NCBI GenBank assembly: GCA_028279265.1 | Contig: JANQOC010000068.1 | Location: 1 to 6,751, forward strand | DNA: 6,751 bases | Origin: Hyphomicrobiales bacterium | GTDB taxonomy: Bacteria > Pseudomonadota > Alphaproteobacteria > Rhizobiales > CAYWUX01 | Direction of reading: 5' to 3' | In this document: one piece after another, positions 1 through 5,672 of the stretch | How the letters are laid out: each line of letters begins with the position of its first letter | Position numbering within the stretch: the first letter of the stretch is position 1 | Made by a program: the position numbers and the translations under genes | The notes under the pieces: generated by a model | What the model was told of the DNA's origin: nothing | Databases searched by the model: none | What the model saw: only the letters and a program-made list of their open reading frames with translations

Positions 1-238
1 TAACTGCTCCATGGGCATCAAGTATCTTCATTGAAACGTCAAGGAGTTCATTCTTCGCTTCGTTGGAATAGGTCACAAAGCCACGTTCAAAAACATCAGA
101 GGATCCTGCGATCTCGGTAAACAGGCCGGCAATCAGGCCACCGGTACAGGACTCCGCAGTTGCCAGTTTAAGATTTGTCTGTCGCATTCGGTCGATTATG
201 CCTGCGGCCATCTGCTCCAGATCTTTTCTTTCTACCAC
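1..238 (-). CDS. pncC: CinA-family nicotinamide-nucleotide amidase PncC, 5' part (3' end outside window)
   Basis: The visible 79 codons match the start of the CinA C-terminal/PncC domain. This family deamidates nicotinamide mononucleotide to nicotinate mononucleotide in the cytoplasmic pyridine-nucleotide salvage cycle. Key motifs are AESCTGG at residues 28-34, which contains the serine (Ser30) that family knowledge proposes as nucleophile, and RGFVTYSNEAK at about 52-62. Stand-alone PncC proteins are about 160-165 residues, so roughly half is seen. There is no room for the N-terminal MoCF-like domain of full-length CinA, so this is the short form. The start is GTG at 238-236, preceded by AGGA (248-245) at 6-nt spacing; an ATG at 254 is out of frame. 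The gene follows ispDF by 48 bp on the same strand with no visible terminator, so co-transcription is likely. In many alphaproteobacteria pgpA lies between these two genes; it is absent here. Family assignment is secure; the enzymatic role is inferred from the family. Confidence 0.9.
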   Translation of the reverse strand, partial: MVERKDLEQMAAGIIDRMRQTNLKLATAESCTGGLIAGLFTEIAGSSDVFERGFVTYSNEAKNELLDVSMKILDAHGAV

Positions 239-244
239 GTTTTT

Positions 245-248
245 TCCT
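245..248 (-). promoter_or_regulatory. Ribosome binding site of pncC (AGGA)
   Basis: On the minus strand AGGA lies 6 nt before the GTG codon at 238-236. It decides in favour of GTG as start, because the nearby ATG at 254-252 is in another frame. Confidence 0.6.
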
Positions 249-286
249 ATCCATTTCTGTTGCAGAGGCCACACGGGCCAAATGAT

Positions 287-1495
287 CTAGTCACCCGGGA
301 GGGTTATTGTGGCCGTTGCCATGGCGGCGATACCTTCCTGTCGCCCTGTGAAACCCAGTCCCTCGCTTGTCGTCGCCTTGATGCTGACTTGTCCGATATT
401 GAGGCCCAGAATCTCAGCTACCCGTTGCCGCATCGGATCACGGTGCGGGCCAATCTTTGGAAGCTCGCAGATGATCGTGATATCGACATGGTTTATCGCC
501 CCCCCGCGGTCCCGCACGCGCTGGGTTGCGGCCTCAAGAAATAGATCCGACGACGCGTTCTTCCACTGGTCGTCGGATGGGGGAAAATGCGATCCGATGT
601 CCCCCTCTGCAAGGGCGCCGAAGAGGGCATCGGTGAGGGCATGCAAGCCAACATCAGCATCCGAATGACCCCTAAGGGAGCGCTCGAACGGAATTTCGAT
701 CCCGCACAGAATGACAGAATTACCAGCCTCGAAGGCGTGAACATCAAATCCGGTTCCGGTTCGAAGTGAATTCATTTCATTCGGCTTTTCCATCGACTCT
801 CGCATTTGAAGCTGGCGCCGGGCGCGACTCAAATCTTCGGCGTAAGTGAGTTTCCAGTTGTCTTCGGAACCGGCGACCATGTGTACGTCCAGCTTATACC
901 ATTCTGCGATCGCGGCATCATCCGTTAACTCCAGGTCAGGCCTATTGGCGATGGCCGTATGGGCCTCCAATATAGTCGCGAAATGAAATCCCTGGGGTGT
1001 TTGGACACGCTGCAGGTTCGTTCGATCCACGGTGTCAACGATAACGCCGGAGTTCACCTTTTTTATCGTGTCGGATATGGGGATGCCGGGAATAACCGCC
1101 GCGACCTCGTCGAGGCGGTCAATAACGCGGTCAATCAGATCGGCCGACAGAAAGGGCCGGGCGGCGTCGTGAATCAGTACTTTCTCCGGATTGGATTTCT
1201 CAAGAGCTTTTAATCCCAGATAAACGGAAGCCTGGCGCGTCTCGCCGCCAAAGACAACAGCGTTGATTTTTCCGGAAGCCAGCCGGACATGGGTTTCATA
1301 GAGATGCAAATGTTCGGGGTGAATAACGATTTGAATCTGCGAAATAGCGGGGTGCCGGTCCAATATTTCGAGACTATACTCCAGGACGGTTTTGCCTTCC
1401 AATTGCATATATTGCTTGGGCAGCGAACTGGTGTCTGAATCACCAAACCGGGTTGCCTGTCCGGCGGCAACGATCAATGCGGCGGTTCCCGTCAA
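287..1495 (-). CDS. ispDF: Bifunctional IspD/IspF: MEP cytidylyltransferase and MECDP synthase
   Basis: This 402-residue fusion enzyme catalyses two non-consecutive steps of the cytoplasmic MEP isoprenoid pathway. IspD makes CDP-methylerythritol from MEP and CTP; IspF cyclises the phosphorylated product to MECDP. The IspD domain (about 1-225) shows the nucleotide-binding AAG..TRFG segment (10-18), LPKQY (25-29), HDAARPF (109-115), QTPQGF (165-170) and a late GSEDNWKLTY element (209-218). After a short polar linker (about 226-244), the IspF domain (about 245-402) shows GFDVHAF with metal ligands Asp251 and His253, GHSDADVGLHAL with His277 and third ligand His285, and TTSEGLGFTGR (375-385). Both active sites look intact and the length is normal for alphaproteobacterial IspDF. 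The start is TTG at 1495-1493: an in-frame TAG lies 12 nt upstream and no ATG or GTG precedes the conserved LIVAAG segment. It is followed by pncC on the same strand and is divergent from dusB. Confidence 0.97.
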   Translation of the reverse strand: MTGTAALIVAAGQATRFGDSDTSSLPKQYMQLEGKTVLEYSLEILDRHPAISQIQIVIHPEHLHLYETHVRLASGKINAVVFGGETRQASVYLGLKALEKSNPEKVLIHDAARPFLSADLIDRVIDRLDEVAAVIPGIPISDTIKKVNSGVIVDTVDRTNLQRVQTPQGFHFATILEAHTAIANRPDLELTDDAAIAEWYKLDVHMVAGSEDNWKLTYAEDLSRARRQLQMRESMEKPNEMNSLRTGTGFDVHAFEAGNSVILCGIEIPFERSLRGHSDADVGLHALTDALFGALAEGDIGSHFPPSDDQWKNASSDLFLEAATQRVRDRGGAINHVDITIICELPKIGPHRDPMRQRVAEILGLNIGQVSIKATTSEGLGFTGRQEGIAAMATATITLPGD

Positions 1496-1504
1496 ACTTG
1501 AACA

Positions 1505-1509
1505 CCCCT
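1505..1509 (-). promoter_or_regulatory. Ribosome binding site of ispDF (AGGGG)
   Basis: On the minus strand AGGGG lies 9 nt upstream of the TTG codon at 1495-1493. Together with the in-frame stop TAG just upstream, it supports TTG as the ispDF start. Confidence 0.45.
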
Positions 1510-1608
1510 ATATTTCAAGCAGGCATTGGCTGATTTGCAAGGAAAACAGGTCCGATTAACCTTACACATCGTATAGTTTGCGGCGTCATTTTTTGCGTTG
1601 CAATATTT

Positions 1609-1637
1609 CATTTTCCGGTTTACCGTGCCTATATAAT
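1609..1637 (+). promoter_or_regulatory. Candidate sigma-70 promoter for dusB-ntrB-ntrC
   Basis: The -10 hexamer TATAAT at 1632-1637 matches the consensus exactly. The -35 region at 17-bp spacing (1609-1614, CATTTT) is poor, so the promoter is weak, activator-dependent or wrongly assigned. It would place the transcript start near 1644 and leave a leader of about 45 nt before the dusB start at 1690. Confidence 0.4.
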
Positions 1638-1678
1638 TCGCAGTAAAAATAATGCCTAGAAAATATGCAATCTAAGTT

Positions 1679-1683
1679 GAGGA
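1679..1683 (+). promoter_or_regulatory. Ribosome binding site of dusB (GAGGA)
   Basis: GAGGA directly abuts a TTG at 1684 but sits at the ideal 6-nt distance from a second in-frame TTG at 1690. It therefore supports the start at 1690 over the two-codon-longer reading frame. Confidence 0.65.
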
Positions 1684-1689
1684 TTGTTC

Positions 1690-2721
1690 TTGATCTCACA
1701 ATCTGAGCGACAGCACCAGCCCCTTTATATCGGACCCCTACAGGTGCGCAATCGTGTTTTTCTGGCACCTATGTCCGGTATCTCTGATTTGCCGTTCCGT
1801 CGCCTGGTCTATGGGCTGGGGGCGGGGCTTGTGGTTTCGGAGATGATTGCCAGCGAACAGTTGGCAAAACAGCGGCCGGATGTGATTTTGCGGTCCAAAA
1901 AAGATGATAAATCGCCCCTCGTTATTCAGCTCTCGGGACGGGAAGCCCACTGGATGGCGGAAGGCGCGCGCATGGCGCAGGATGTTGGCGCCGATGTCAT
2001 TGACATCAATATGGGCTGCCCGGCCAAGCAGGTGACCCGCGGCCTCTCCGGATCGGCTCTGATGCGGGATGAGAAAAAAGCTCTGGAACTCATCGATGCC
2101 GTTGTGGGGGCGGTCAAAGTCCCGGTAACACTCAAAATGCGAATGGGCTGGGACGACAACCACCTAAATGCCCCGTCCCTGAGCCAAAAGGCGGAAGCTG
2201 CCGGCATTCAAATGATTACGGTGCACGGCCGCACCCGTTGTCAATTCTTCAAGGGCAAGGCCAACTGGCCCTTTATTGCCCAGATCAAGCGCGTGGTTTC
2301 CATTCCGGTCATCGCCAATGGCGATATAACTGATATCGGGCAGATCGGCGATGTGCTCGACCAGTCCCGGGCCGATGGGATAATGATCGGCCGCGGTGCC
2401 TGTGGAGTTCCCTGGTTTCCCGGCCAGGCTGCTGATTTCTTGTCGGACGGGTCCAGAAATGAAGCTGAACCGATGCAACCGGAAGGCGCAGACCTTTATC
2501 AACTGATCAGTCGACACTACGCGGAAATCCTATCCCATTACGGCATAGAAATCGGACGAAGAACCGCGCGCAAGCATCTGGGGTGGTACCTGGAAAAGCT
2601 GGGATTGGGTATTGATGAGACAAAACACTGGCGCCGGAAAATCTGCAGCGAAGAAAGTCCGGTCAAGGTAAAGGAACTTTTGAAAGAGTTTTTTGAACGT
2701 CGCCGGGAGCTTGTGGCATGA
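1690..2721 (+). CDS. dusB: tRNA-dihydrouridine synthase DusB (NifR3 type)
   Basis: This FMN-dependent enzyme reduces a uridine in the tRNA D-loop to dihydrouridine in the cytoplasm. It has 343 residues from the TTG start at 1690, chosen because of the GAGGA 6 nt upstream. The N-terminal TIM barrel carries the flavin-site segment LAPMSGISD (25-33), DINMGCPAKQV with catalytic Cys110, LKMRMGW (about 148-154), the HGRT motif (179-182), PVIANGDI (about 206-213) and the phosphate-binding GRGA (234-237). The C-terminal helical tRNA-binding domain includes ARKHLGWYLEKLG (about 293-305). In the usual GRPW motif after GRGA the arginine is replaced by valine (GVPW, Val240). It is the first gene of the nifR3-ntrB-ntrC operon type; its stop codon overlaps the ntrB start in ATGA. 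The DusB versus DusA/C assignment rests on general similarity and context. Confidence 0.95.
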   Translation: MISQSERQHQPLYIGPLQVRNRVFLAPMSGISDLPFRRLVYGLGAGLVVSEMIASEQLAKQRPDVILRSKKDDKSPLVIQLSGREAHWMAEGARMAQDVGADVIDINMGCPAKQVTRGLSGSALMRDEKKALELIDAVVGAVKVPVTLKMRMGWDDNHLNAPSLSQKAEAAGIQMITVHGRTRCQFFKGKANWPFIAQIKRVVSIPVIANGDITDIGQIGDVLDQSRADGIMIGRGACGVPWFPGQAADFLSDGSRNEAEPMQPEGADLYQLISRHYAEILSHYGIEIGRRTARKHLGWYLEKLGLGIDETKHWRRKICSEESPVKVKELLKEFFERRRELVA

Positions 2722-3872
2722 GCCTTTCCTCCGGTACAGACATTAATCTTTCAGGCGAAGAACTATCTATCAATGGCGACACGCTTCTCAACATGCTGCC
2801 GCATCCCATCATGGTGGTCGCAAACAATGATTTCATCCTGTTTGCAAATACGGCGGCGGAAATCTTCTTTCAGACAAGCACGGCCATTCTGAAGAAGATG
2901 ACCCTGGAGGAATTGATTACATCGGGAAGTCCTCTGTCCTCTCTGGTGGATCAGGTGCGCCGGTCTCGGGCAACTGTCAATGAATACGGCATCGAAGTGG
3001 ACTCGCCAAAAGTCGGGCACAAGCAACTGGTCGATGTCTACGGAGCAACCGTGCCGGATTCCCCCGACAATGTTCTGATTATTCTGCAGCAGCGGACCAT
3101 GGCGCAGATGATCGAGCGTCAACTCACCCATCGGGCCGCAGCGCGTTCCGTATCGGGACTGGCAAGTGTTCTCGCCCATGAGATCAAGAATCCCCTATCC
3201 GGAATCAAAGGGGCGGCGCAACTGCTCGAGTCTTCCGTTGATGACCAGGACCGCACACTGACGCAACTCGTGATCAATGAAACGGATCGTATATGTGCCC
3301 TTGTTGATCGCATGGAGGTTTTCGGGGATGAGCGTCCCATGGCCCTGGAGCCCGTGAATATCCATGATGTCCTGGATCATGTAAAAAATATCGCTCAGAA
3401 CGGATTTGGCAGTCACGTTTCGATTGTCGAAAATTATGATCCGTCTCTTCCCGCCGTATCCGGCAGTCGCGACAAGCTCATACAGGTCTTTCTCAATCTT
3501 GTAAAAAATGCCTGCGAAGCCATTGGCTCGCAGCGCCAGGACGGCAAGATCGTTCTCACAACGGCATTCCGGCCCGGCATTCGTTTGTCCGTTCCGGGTT
3601 CGCGGGCACGCATCAGCCTGCCCCTGGATATTCTCATCGAGGATAATGGCAACGGTATTCCCGACGAATTGCGCCCGCATCTCTTTGATCCCTTCGTAAC
3701 GACGAAAAACGGCGGTTCAGGCCTGGGCCTGGCACTTGTTGCAAAAATTGTCGGGGACCATGGGGGGATTATCGAGTGCGACTCGCATCCCCGGAATACC
3801 ACCTTCCGCGTACTGCTTCCCATGTTTCAACAGGATGAAGAAGAATTAGAACGAGAGACTGCGCATGATTAA
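2718..3872 (+). CDS. ntrB: Nitrogen regulation sensor histidine kinase/phosphatase NtrB
   Basis: NtrB is the cytoplasmic kinase/phosphatase for NtrC, normally steered by PII (GlnB) according to glutamine/2-oxoglutarate status. The 384 residues have no membrane segment. An N-terminal PAS domain (about 20-125) precedes the DHp helix with the H-box LAHEIKNPLSG, phospho-acceptor His154. The GHKL ATPase domain shows the N-box LNLVKNACEAI (about 259-269, Asn264), the G1 box EDNGNGI (308-314), the PFVTTK F-box (325-330) and the G2 box GGSGLGLAL (332-340). All catalytic motifs are intact, and size and order match the NtrB family. The ATG at 2718 overlaps the dusB stop (ATGA) and has GGGAG 8 nt upstream (2705-2709). 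The 3' end overlaps ntrC by 8 bp. This indicates translational coupling and a fixed NtrB:NtrC ratio. Confidence 0.97.
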   Translation: MSLSSGTDINLSGEELSINGDTLLNMLPHPIMVVANNDFILFANTAAEIFFQTSTAILKKMTLEELITSGSPLSSLVDQVRRSRATVNEYGIEVDSPKVGHKQLVDVYGATVPDSPDNVLIILQQRTMAQMIERQLTHRAAARSVSGLASVLAHEIKNPLSGIKGAAQLLESSVDDQDRTLTQLVINETDRICALVDRMEVFGDERPMALEPVNIHDVLDHVKNIAQNGFGSHVSIVENYDPSLPAVSGSRDKLIQVFLNLVKNACEAIGSQRQDGKIVLTTAFRPGIRLSVPGSRARISLPLDILIEDNGNGIPDELRPHLFDPFVTTKNGGSGLGLALVAKIVGDHGGIIECDSHPRNTTFRVLLPMFQQDEEELERETAHD

Positions 3873-5304
3873 AGGCAATGTTCTGATCGCGGATGATGAT
3901 GCCGCTATTCGTACGGTGCTCAACCAGGCCCTGGCCCGGGCCGGATACATGCCCCGGGCAACGGGAAATGCCGCGGCTCTCTGGCGCTGGATATCGCAAG
4001 GGGAGGGTGACCTTGTCATTACCGACGTGGTCATGCCCGATGAAAACGCCTTTGATCTTCTGCCCCGGATCAAAAAACTGCGACCGGAGCTTCCGGTCAT
4101 TGTCATGAGCGCTCAGAACACGCTTATGACAGCGATCACAGCCGCCGAAAAAGGCGCTTATGAATATTTGCCGAAGCCATTCGATTTGAAGGAGGTTATT
4201 TCAGTCGTCGGACGCGCCCTCTCCGAACCGAAAGGACCCGCAAGGCCGGGCCCGCAAAGCAGCCAGGAAGATCTGCCTTTGATCGGTCGTTCTCCGGCAA
4301 TGCAGGAGATCTACAGGGCCATTGCGCGCCTCATGCAAACGGACCTGACGGTGATGATTACCGGTGAATCGGGAACCGGCAAGGAACTCGTCGCCCGGGC
4401 CCTCCATGATTTCGGCAAGCGCAAAAACAGGTCTTTCGTCGCAATAAACATGGCGGCTATTCCAAAGGAGCTCATCGAGTCCGAACTCTTTGGTCATGAA
4501 AAAGGAGCCTTTACCGGCGCTCAAAGCAGAAGTATCGGCAGGTTCGAACAGGCCGATGGAGGAACACTATTTCTGGATGAAATCGGCGATATGCCCATGG
4601 ATGCCCAGACCCGCCTGCTGAGGGTTCTCCAGGAAGGGGAATATACCACGGTCGGAGGACGAACCCCGATCAAGACGGATGTACGGATTATCGCCGCCAC
4701 CAACCGGGATTTGCAGCAACAGATTTCGCAGGGCCTGTTTCGCGAGGATCTCTACTACCGTCTGAATGTGGTTCCGCTGCGTCTGCCGCCTCTCAGGGAT
4801 CGGTCGGAAGATATCGGCGATCTTGTCCATCATTTTCTCGCTATCACACAGAAACAGGGACTGCAGGAGAAAAGCTTCGACAAAGACGCCCTGGATCGTT
4901 TGCGGCGATATCATTGGCCGGGCAATGTGCGTGAACTTGAAAACCTGGTGCAAAGGGTCGTCGCACTTTACCCACAGGAAACCATCACGGCAGAGCTCAT
5001 CGAGAACGAACTGACTTCCAATATTCCCAGTCCGTTTGTCGACGGACAGAACAGCGAGATTGAGCTGTCGGAATTTGTCGAGCAGCATCTCTCCAACTAT
5101 TTTTCGGAATTCGGGGATCAACTGCCGCCGGTCGGCCTCTATAATCGTGTACTGAAGAAAATTGAATATCCGCTCATTATCACAACCCTAGCGGCCACCC
5201 GAGGAAACCAGATTAAAGCCGCCGAGCTCCTCGGGTTGAACCGCAATACCCTGCGCAAGAAAATTCGCGACCTTGAAATAGAAATTGTCAAATCTTCGAG
5301 ATGA
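3865..5304 (+). CDS. ntrC: Nitrogen regulation response regulator NtrC, sigma-54 activator
   Basis: NtrC is phosphorylated by NtrB and activates sigma-54 promoters of nitrogen-assimilation genes. The 479 residues divide into a receiver (about 5-118), a linker (120-136), an AAA+ domain (about 137-370) and a Fis-type DNA-binding domain. The receiver has the acidic pocket Asp10-Asp12, phospho-acceptor Asp54 in VITDVVMPD, Ser82 and Lys104. The AAA+ domain has Walker A GESGTGKE (167-174), the sigma-54-contacting GAFTGA loop (214-219), Walker B GGTLFLDEI (232-240), arginine fingers at Arg293/Arg299 and sensor II GNVRELEN (353-360, Arg356). The C-terminal HTH GNQIKAAELLGLNRNTLRKK (447-466) is typical of alphaproteobacterial NtrC. 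Everything required for activation looks intact. The start ATG at 3865 lies inside the ntrB end, with GAGAG at 3854-3858, 6 nt upstream. No clear hairpin-plus-T-run terminator follows. Confidence 0.98.
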   Translation: MIKGNVLIADDDAAIRTVLNQALARAGYMPRATGNAAALWRWISQGEGDLVITDVVMPDENAFDLLPRIKKLRPELPVIVMSAQNTLMTAITAAEKGAYEYLPKPFDLKEVISVVGRALSEPKGPARPGPQSSQEDLPLIGRSPAMQEIYRAIARLMQTDLTVMITGESGTGKELVARALHDFGKRKNRSFVAINMAAIPKELIESELFGHEKGAFTGAQSRSIGRFEQADGGTLFLDEIGDMPMDAQTRLLRVLQEGEYTTVGGRTPIKTDVRIIAATNRDLQQQISQGLFREDLYYRLNVVPLRLPPLRDRSEDIGDLVHHFLAITQKQGLQEKSFDKDALDRLRRYHWPGNVRELENLVQRVVALYPQETITAELIENELTSNIPSPFVDGQNSEIELSEFVEQHLSNYFSEFGDQLPPVGLYNRVLKKIEYPLIITTLAATRGNQIKAAELLGLNRNTLRKKIRDLEIEIVKSSR

Positions 5305-5457
5305 TGGCCGTCCGGATTTCTCTGTCGCTTACAATTAACTCATATGAATCATGATTTTATGATGTTGATCGTAGGATTAACTTTGTACGAATCCGTCACA
5401 TCCCATTTTTATTATTAAAAAAGCGAAATTTACACATAAATTGTCTCTAACACGCAA

Positions 5458-5468
5458 CAATGTGGTTG
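5458..5468. promoter_or_regulatory. Candidate NtrX site, CAA-N5-TTG
   Basis: CAA (5458-5460) and TTG (5466-5468) are separated by five bases. This matches the CAA-N(2-5)-TTG type motif that I recall being reported for NtrX in Brucella and Sinorhizobium. It overlaps a wider inverted pair, CAAC (5455-5458) with GTTG (5465-5468). It lies about 205 bp upstream of ntrY. The motif is short, so chance occurrence is possible. Confidence 0.3.
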
Positions 5469-5531
5469 AATTGCTGTATATTACAGGACACATTAGAGCT
5501 GATATTTAGAATCGTAGCGATACTACTGTGA

Positions 5532-5540
5532 CAACGGTTG
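5532..5540. promoter_or_regulatory. Candidate NtrX site, CAA-N3-TTG
   Basis: CAACGGTTG is a CAAC/GTTG inverted repeat around a single central base and fits CAA-N3-TTG. It is the second such motif in the ntrY upstream region, 133 bp before the proposed start. If real, it would suggest autoregulation of ntrYX by NtrX. Confidence 0.35.
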
Positions 5541-5591
5541 GCTAAGATGTTGATTTAGCATCCCAATACCAACACCACATTCCTGCTGTTT

Positions 5592-5630
5592 TGTGACTTT
5601 TCGCCAACTCTGTCACTATTTCGTCAAACT
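5592..5630. repeat. Two tandem imperfect 19-20 bp repeats upstream of ntrY
   Basis: Unit one (5592-5610) and unit two (5611-5630) align as TGT-G/C-ACT, TTTCG, C/T, CAA, CT with few differences and a one-base insertion. The period of about 20 bp places both copies on the same helix face. The pair also contains an inverted GTGAC (5593-5597)/GTCAC (5612-5616). It may be an operator for an unidentified regulator or simple slippage; nothing in the sequence distinguishes these. Confidence 0.45.
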
Positions 5631-5635
5631 TTTAT

Positions 5636-5650
5636 TGGCACGAATCTTCT
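5636..5650 (+). promoter_or_regulatory. Possible sigma-54 promoter upstream of ntrY (weak -12)
   Basis: TGGCACG at 5636-5642 matches the sigma-54 -24 element perfectly and has a T before it as well. At the required spacing the -12 element reads TTCT instead of TTGC, so the near-invariant GC is missing. A start would fall near 5662, only about 10-20 nt before ntrY, which leaves little room for a ribosome site. The element is suggestive because ntrC is adjacent, but the poor -12 half keeps confidence low. Confidence 0.25.
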
Positions 5651-5672
5651 TTGGGCAGCCGTTGAAAAATCT

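Larger units (their letters stand above)
1496..1689. promoter_or_regulatory. Divergent intergenic region between ispDF and dusB
   Basis: These 194 bp are AT-rich compared with the flanking genes and must hold the promoters for both divergent units. On the plus strand there is a perfect TATAAT (1632-1637). On the minus strand I see only weak candidates: a TTGCAA at 1540-1535 with an AAATAT 18 bp later. A small palindrome TTGC-GTT-GCAA lies at 1593-1603. I found no TGCACC...GGTGCA-type NtrC site and no sigma-54 -24/-12 pair, so nothing visible indicates nitrogen control of dusB-ntrBC from here. Confidence 0.6.
5305..5672. other. AT-rich intergenic region between ntrC and ntrY
   Basis: No credible gene lies in these 368 bp. 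Parts are very AT-rich: bases 5401-5460 contain only 16 G or C. Visible structure includes the palindromes CATATG (5341-5346) and AATCATGATT (5347-5356), a GGATT/AATCC inverted pair (5374-5378 and 5390-5394), an AT-only hairpin around 5405-5422, and GCTAA/TTAGC arms (5541-5545 and 5555-5559). It also holds the CAA/TTG motifs, the tandem repeat and the sigma-54-like element annotated separately. None of the hairpins is GC-rich and followed by a T-run, so the ntrC terminator is not identified. The length suggests that ntrY has its own promoter. Confidence 0.7.

Noticed and set aside
260..668. Plus-strand frames opposite the IspF domain
   Set aside because: They overlap the conserved IspF metal-site coding region, and their composition looks like reverse-complement shadow.
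1526..1538. TTGGC...TTGC upstream of dusB considered as a sigma-54 promoter
   Set aside because: Only 7 bases separate GG and GC; sigma-54 promoters need 10.
1668..1679. CAA-N6-TTG just before dusB considered as an NtrX site
   Set aside because: The six-base spacer is outside the 2-5 range I recall, and the motif overlaps the ribosome-binding region.
3195..3680. 161-codon minus-strand frame inside ntrB
   Set aside because: It is antisense to the conserved kinase domains of NtrB and has no family motifs.
4567..5121. 184-codon minus-strand frame inside ntrC
   Set aside because: It is antisense to the AAA+ domain, with no recognisable domain and no ribosome site that I could support.
5344..5418. 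24-codon frame starting MNHDFMMLIVG in the ntrC-ntrY gap
   Set aside because: Short, without a Shine-Dalgarno sequence and starting within palindromic AT-rich DNA; nothing supports translation.
5405..5422. AT-only hairpin considered as the ntrC terminator
   Set aside because: The arms contain only A and T and there is no GC-rich stem before a T-run, so it does not fit an intrinsic terminator.
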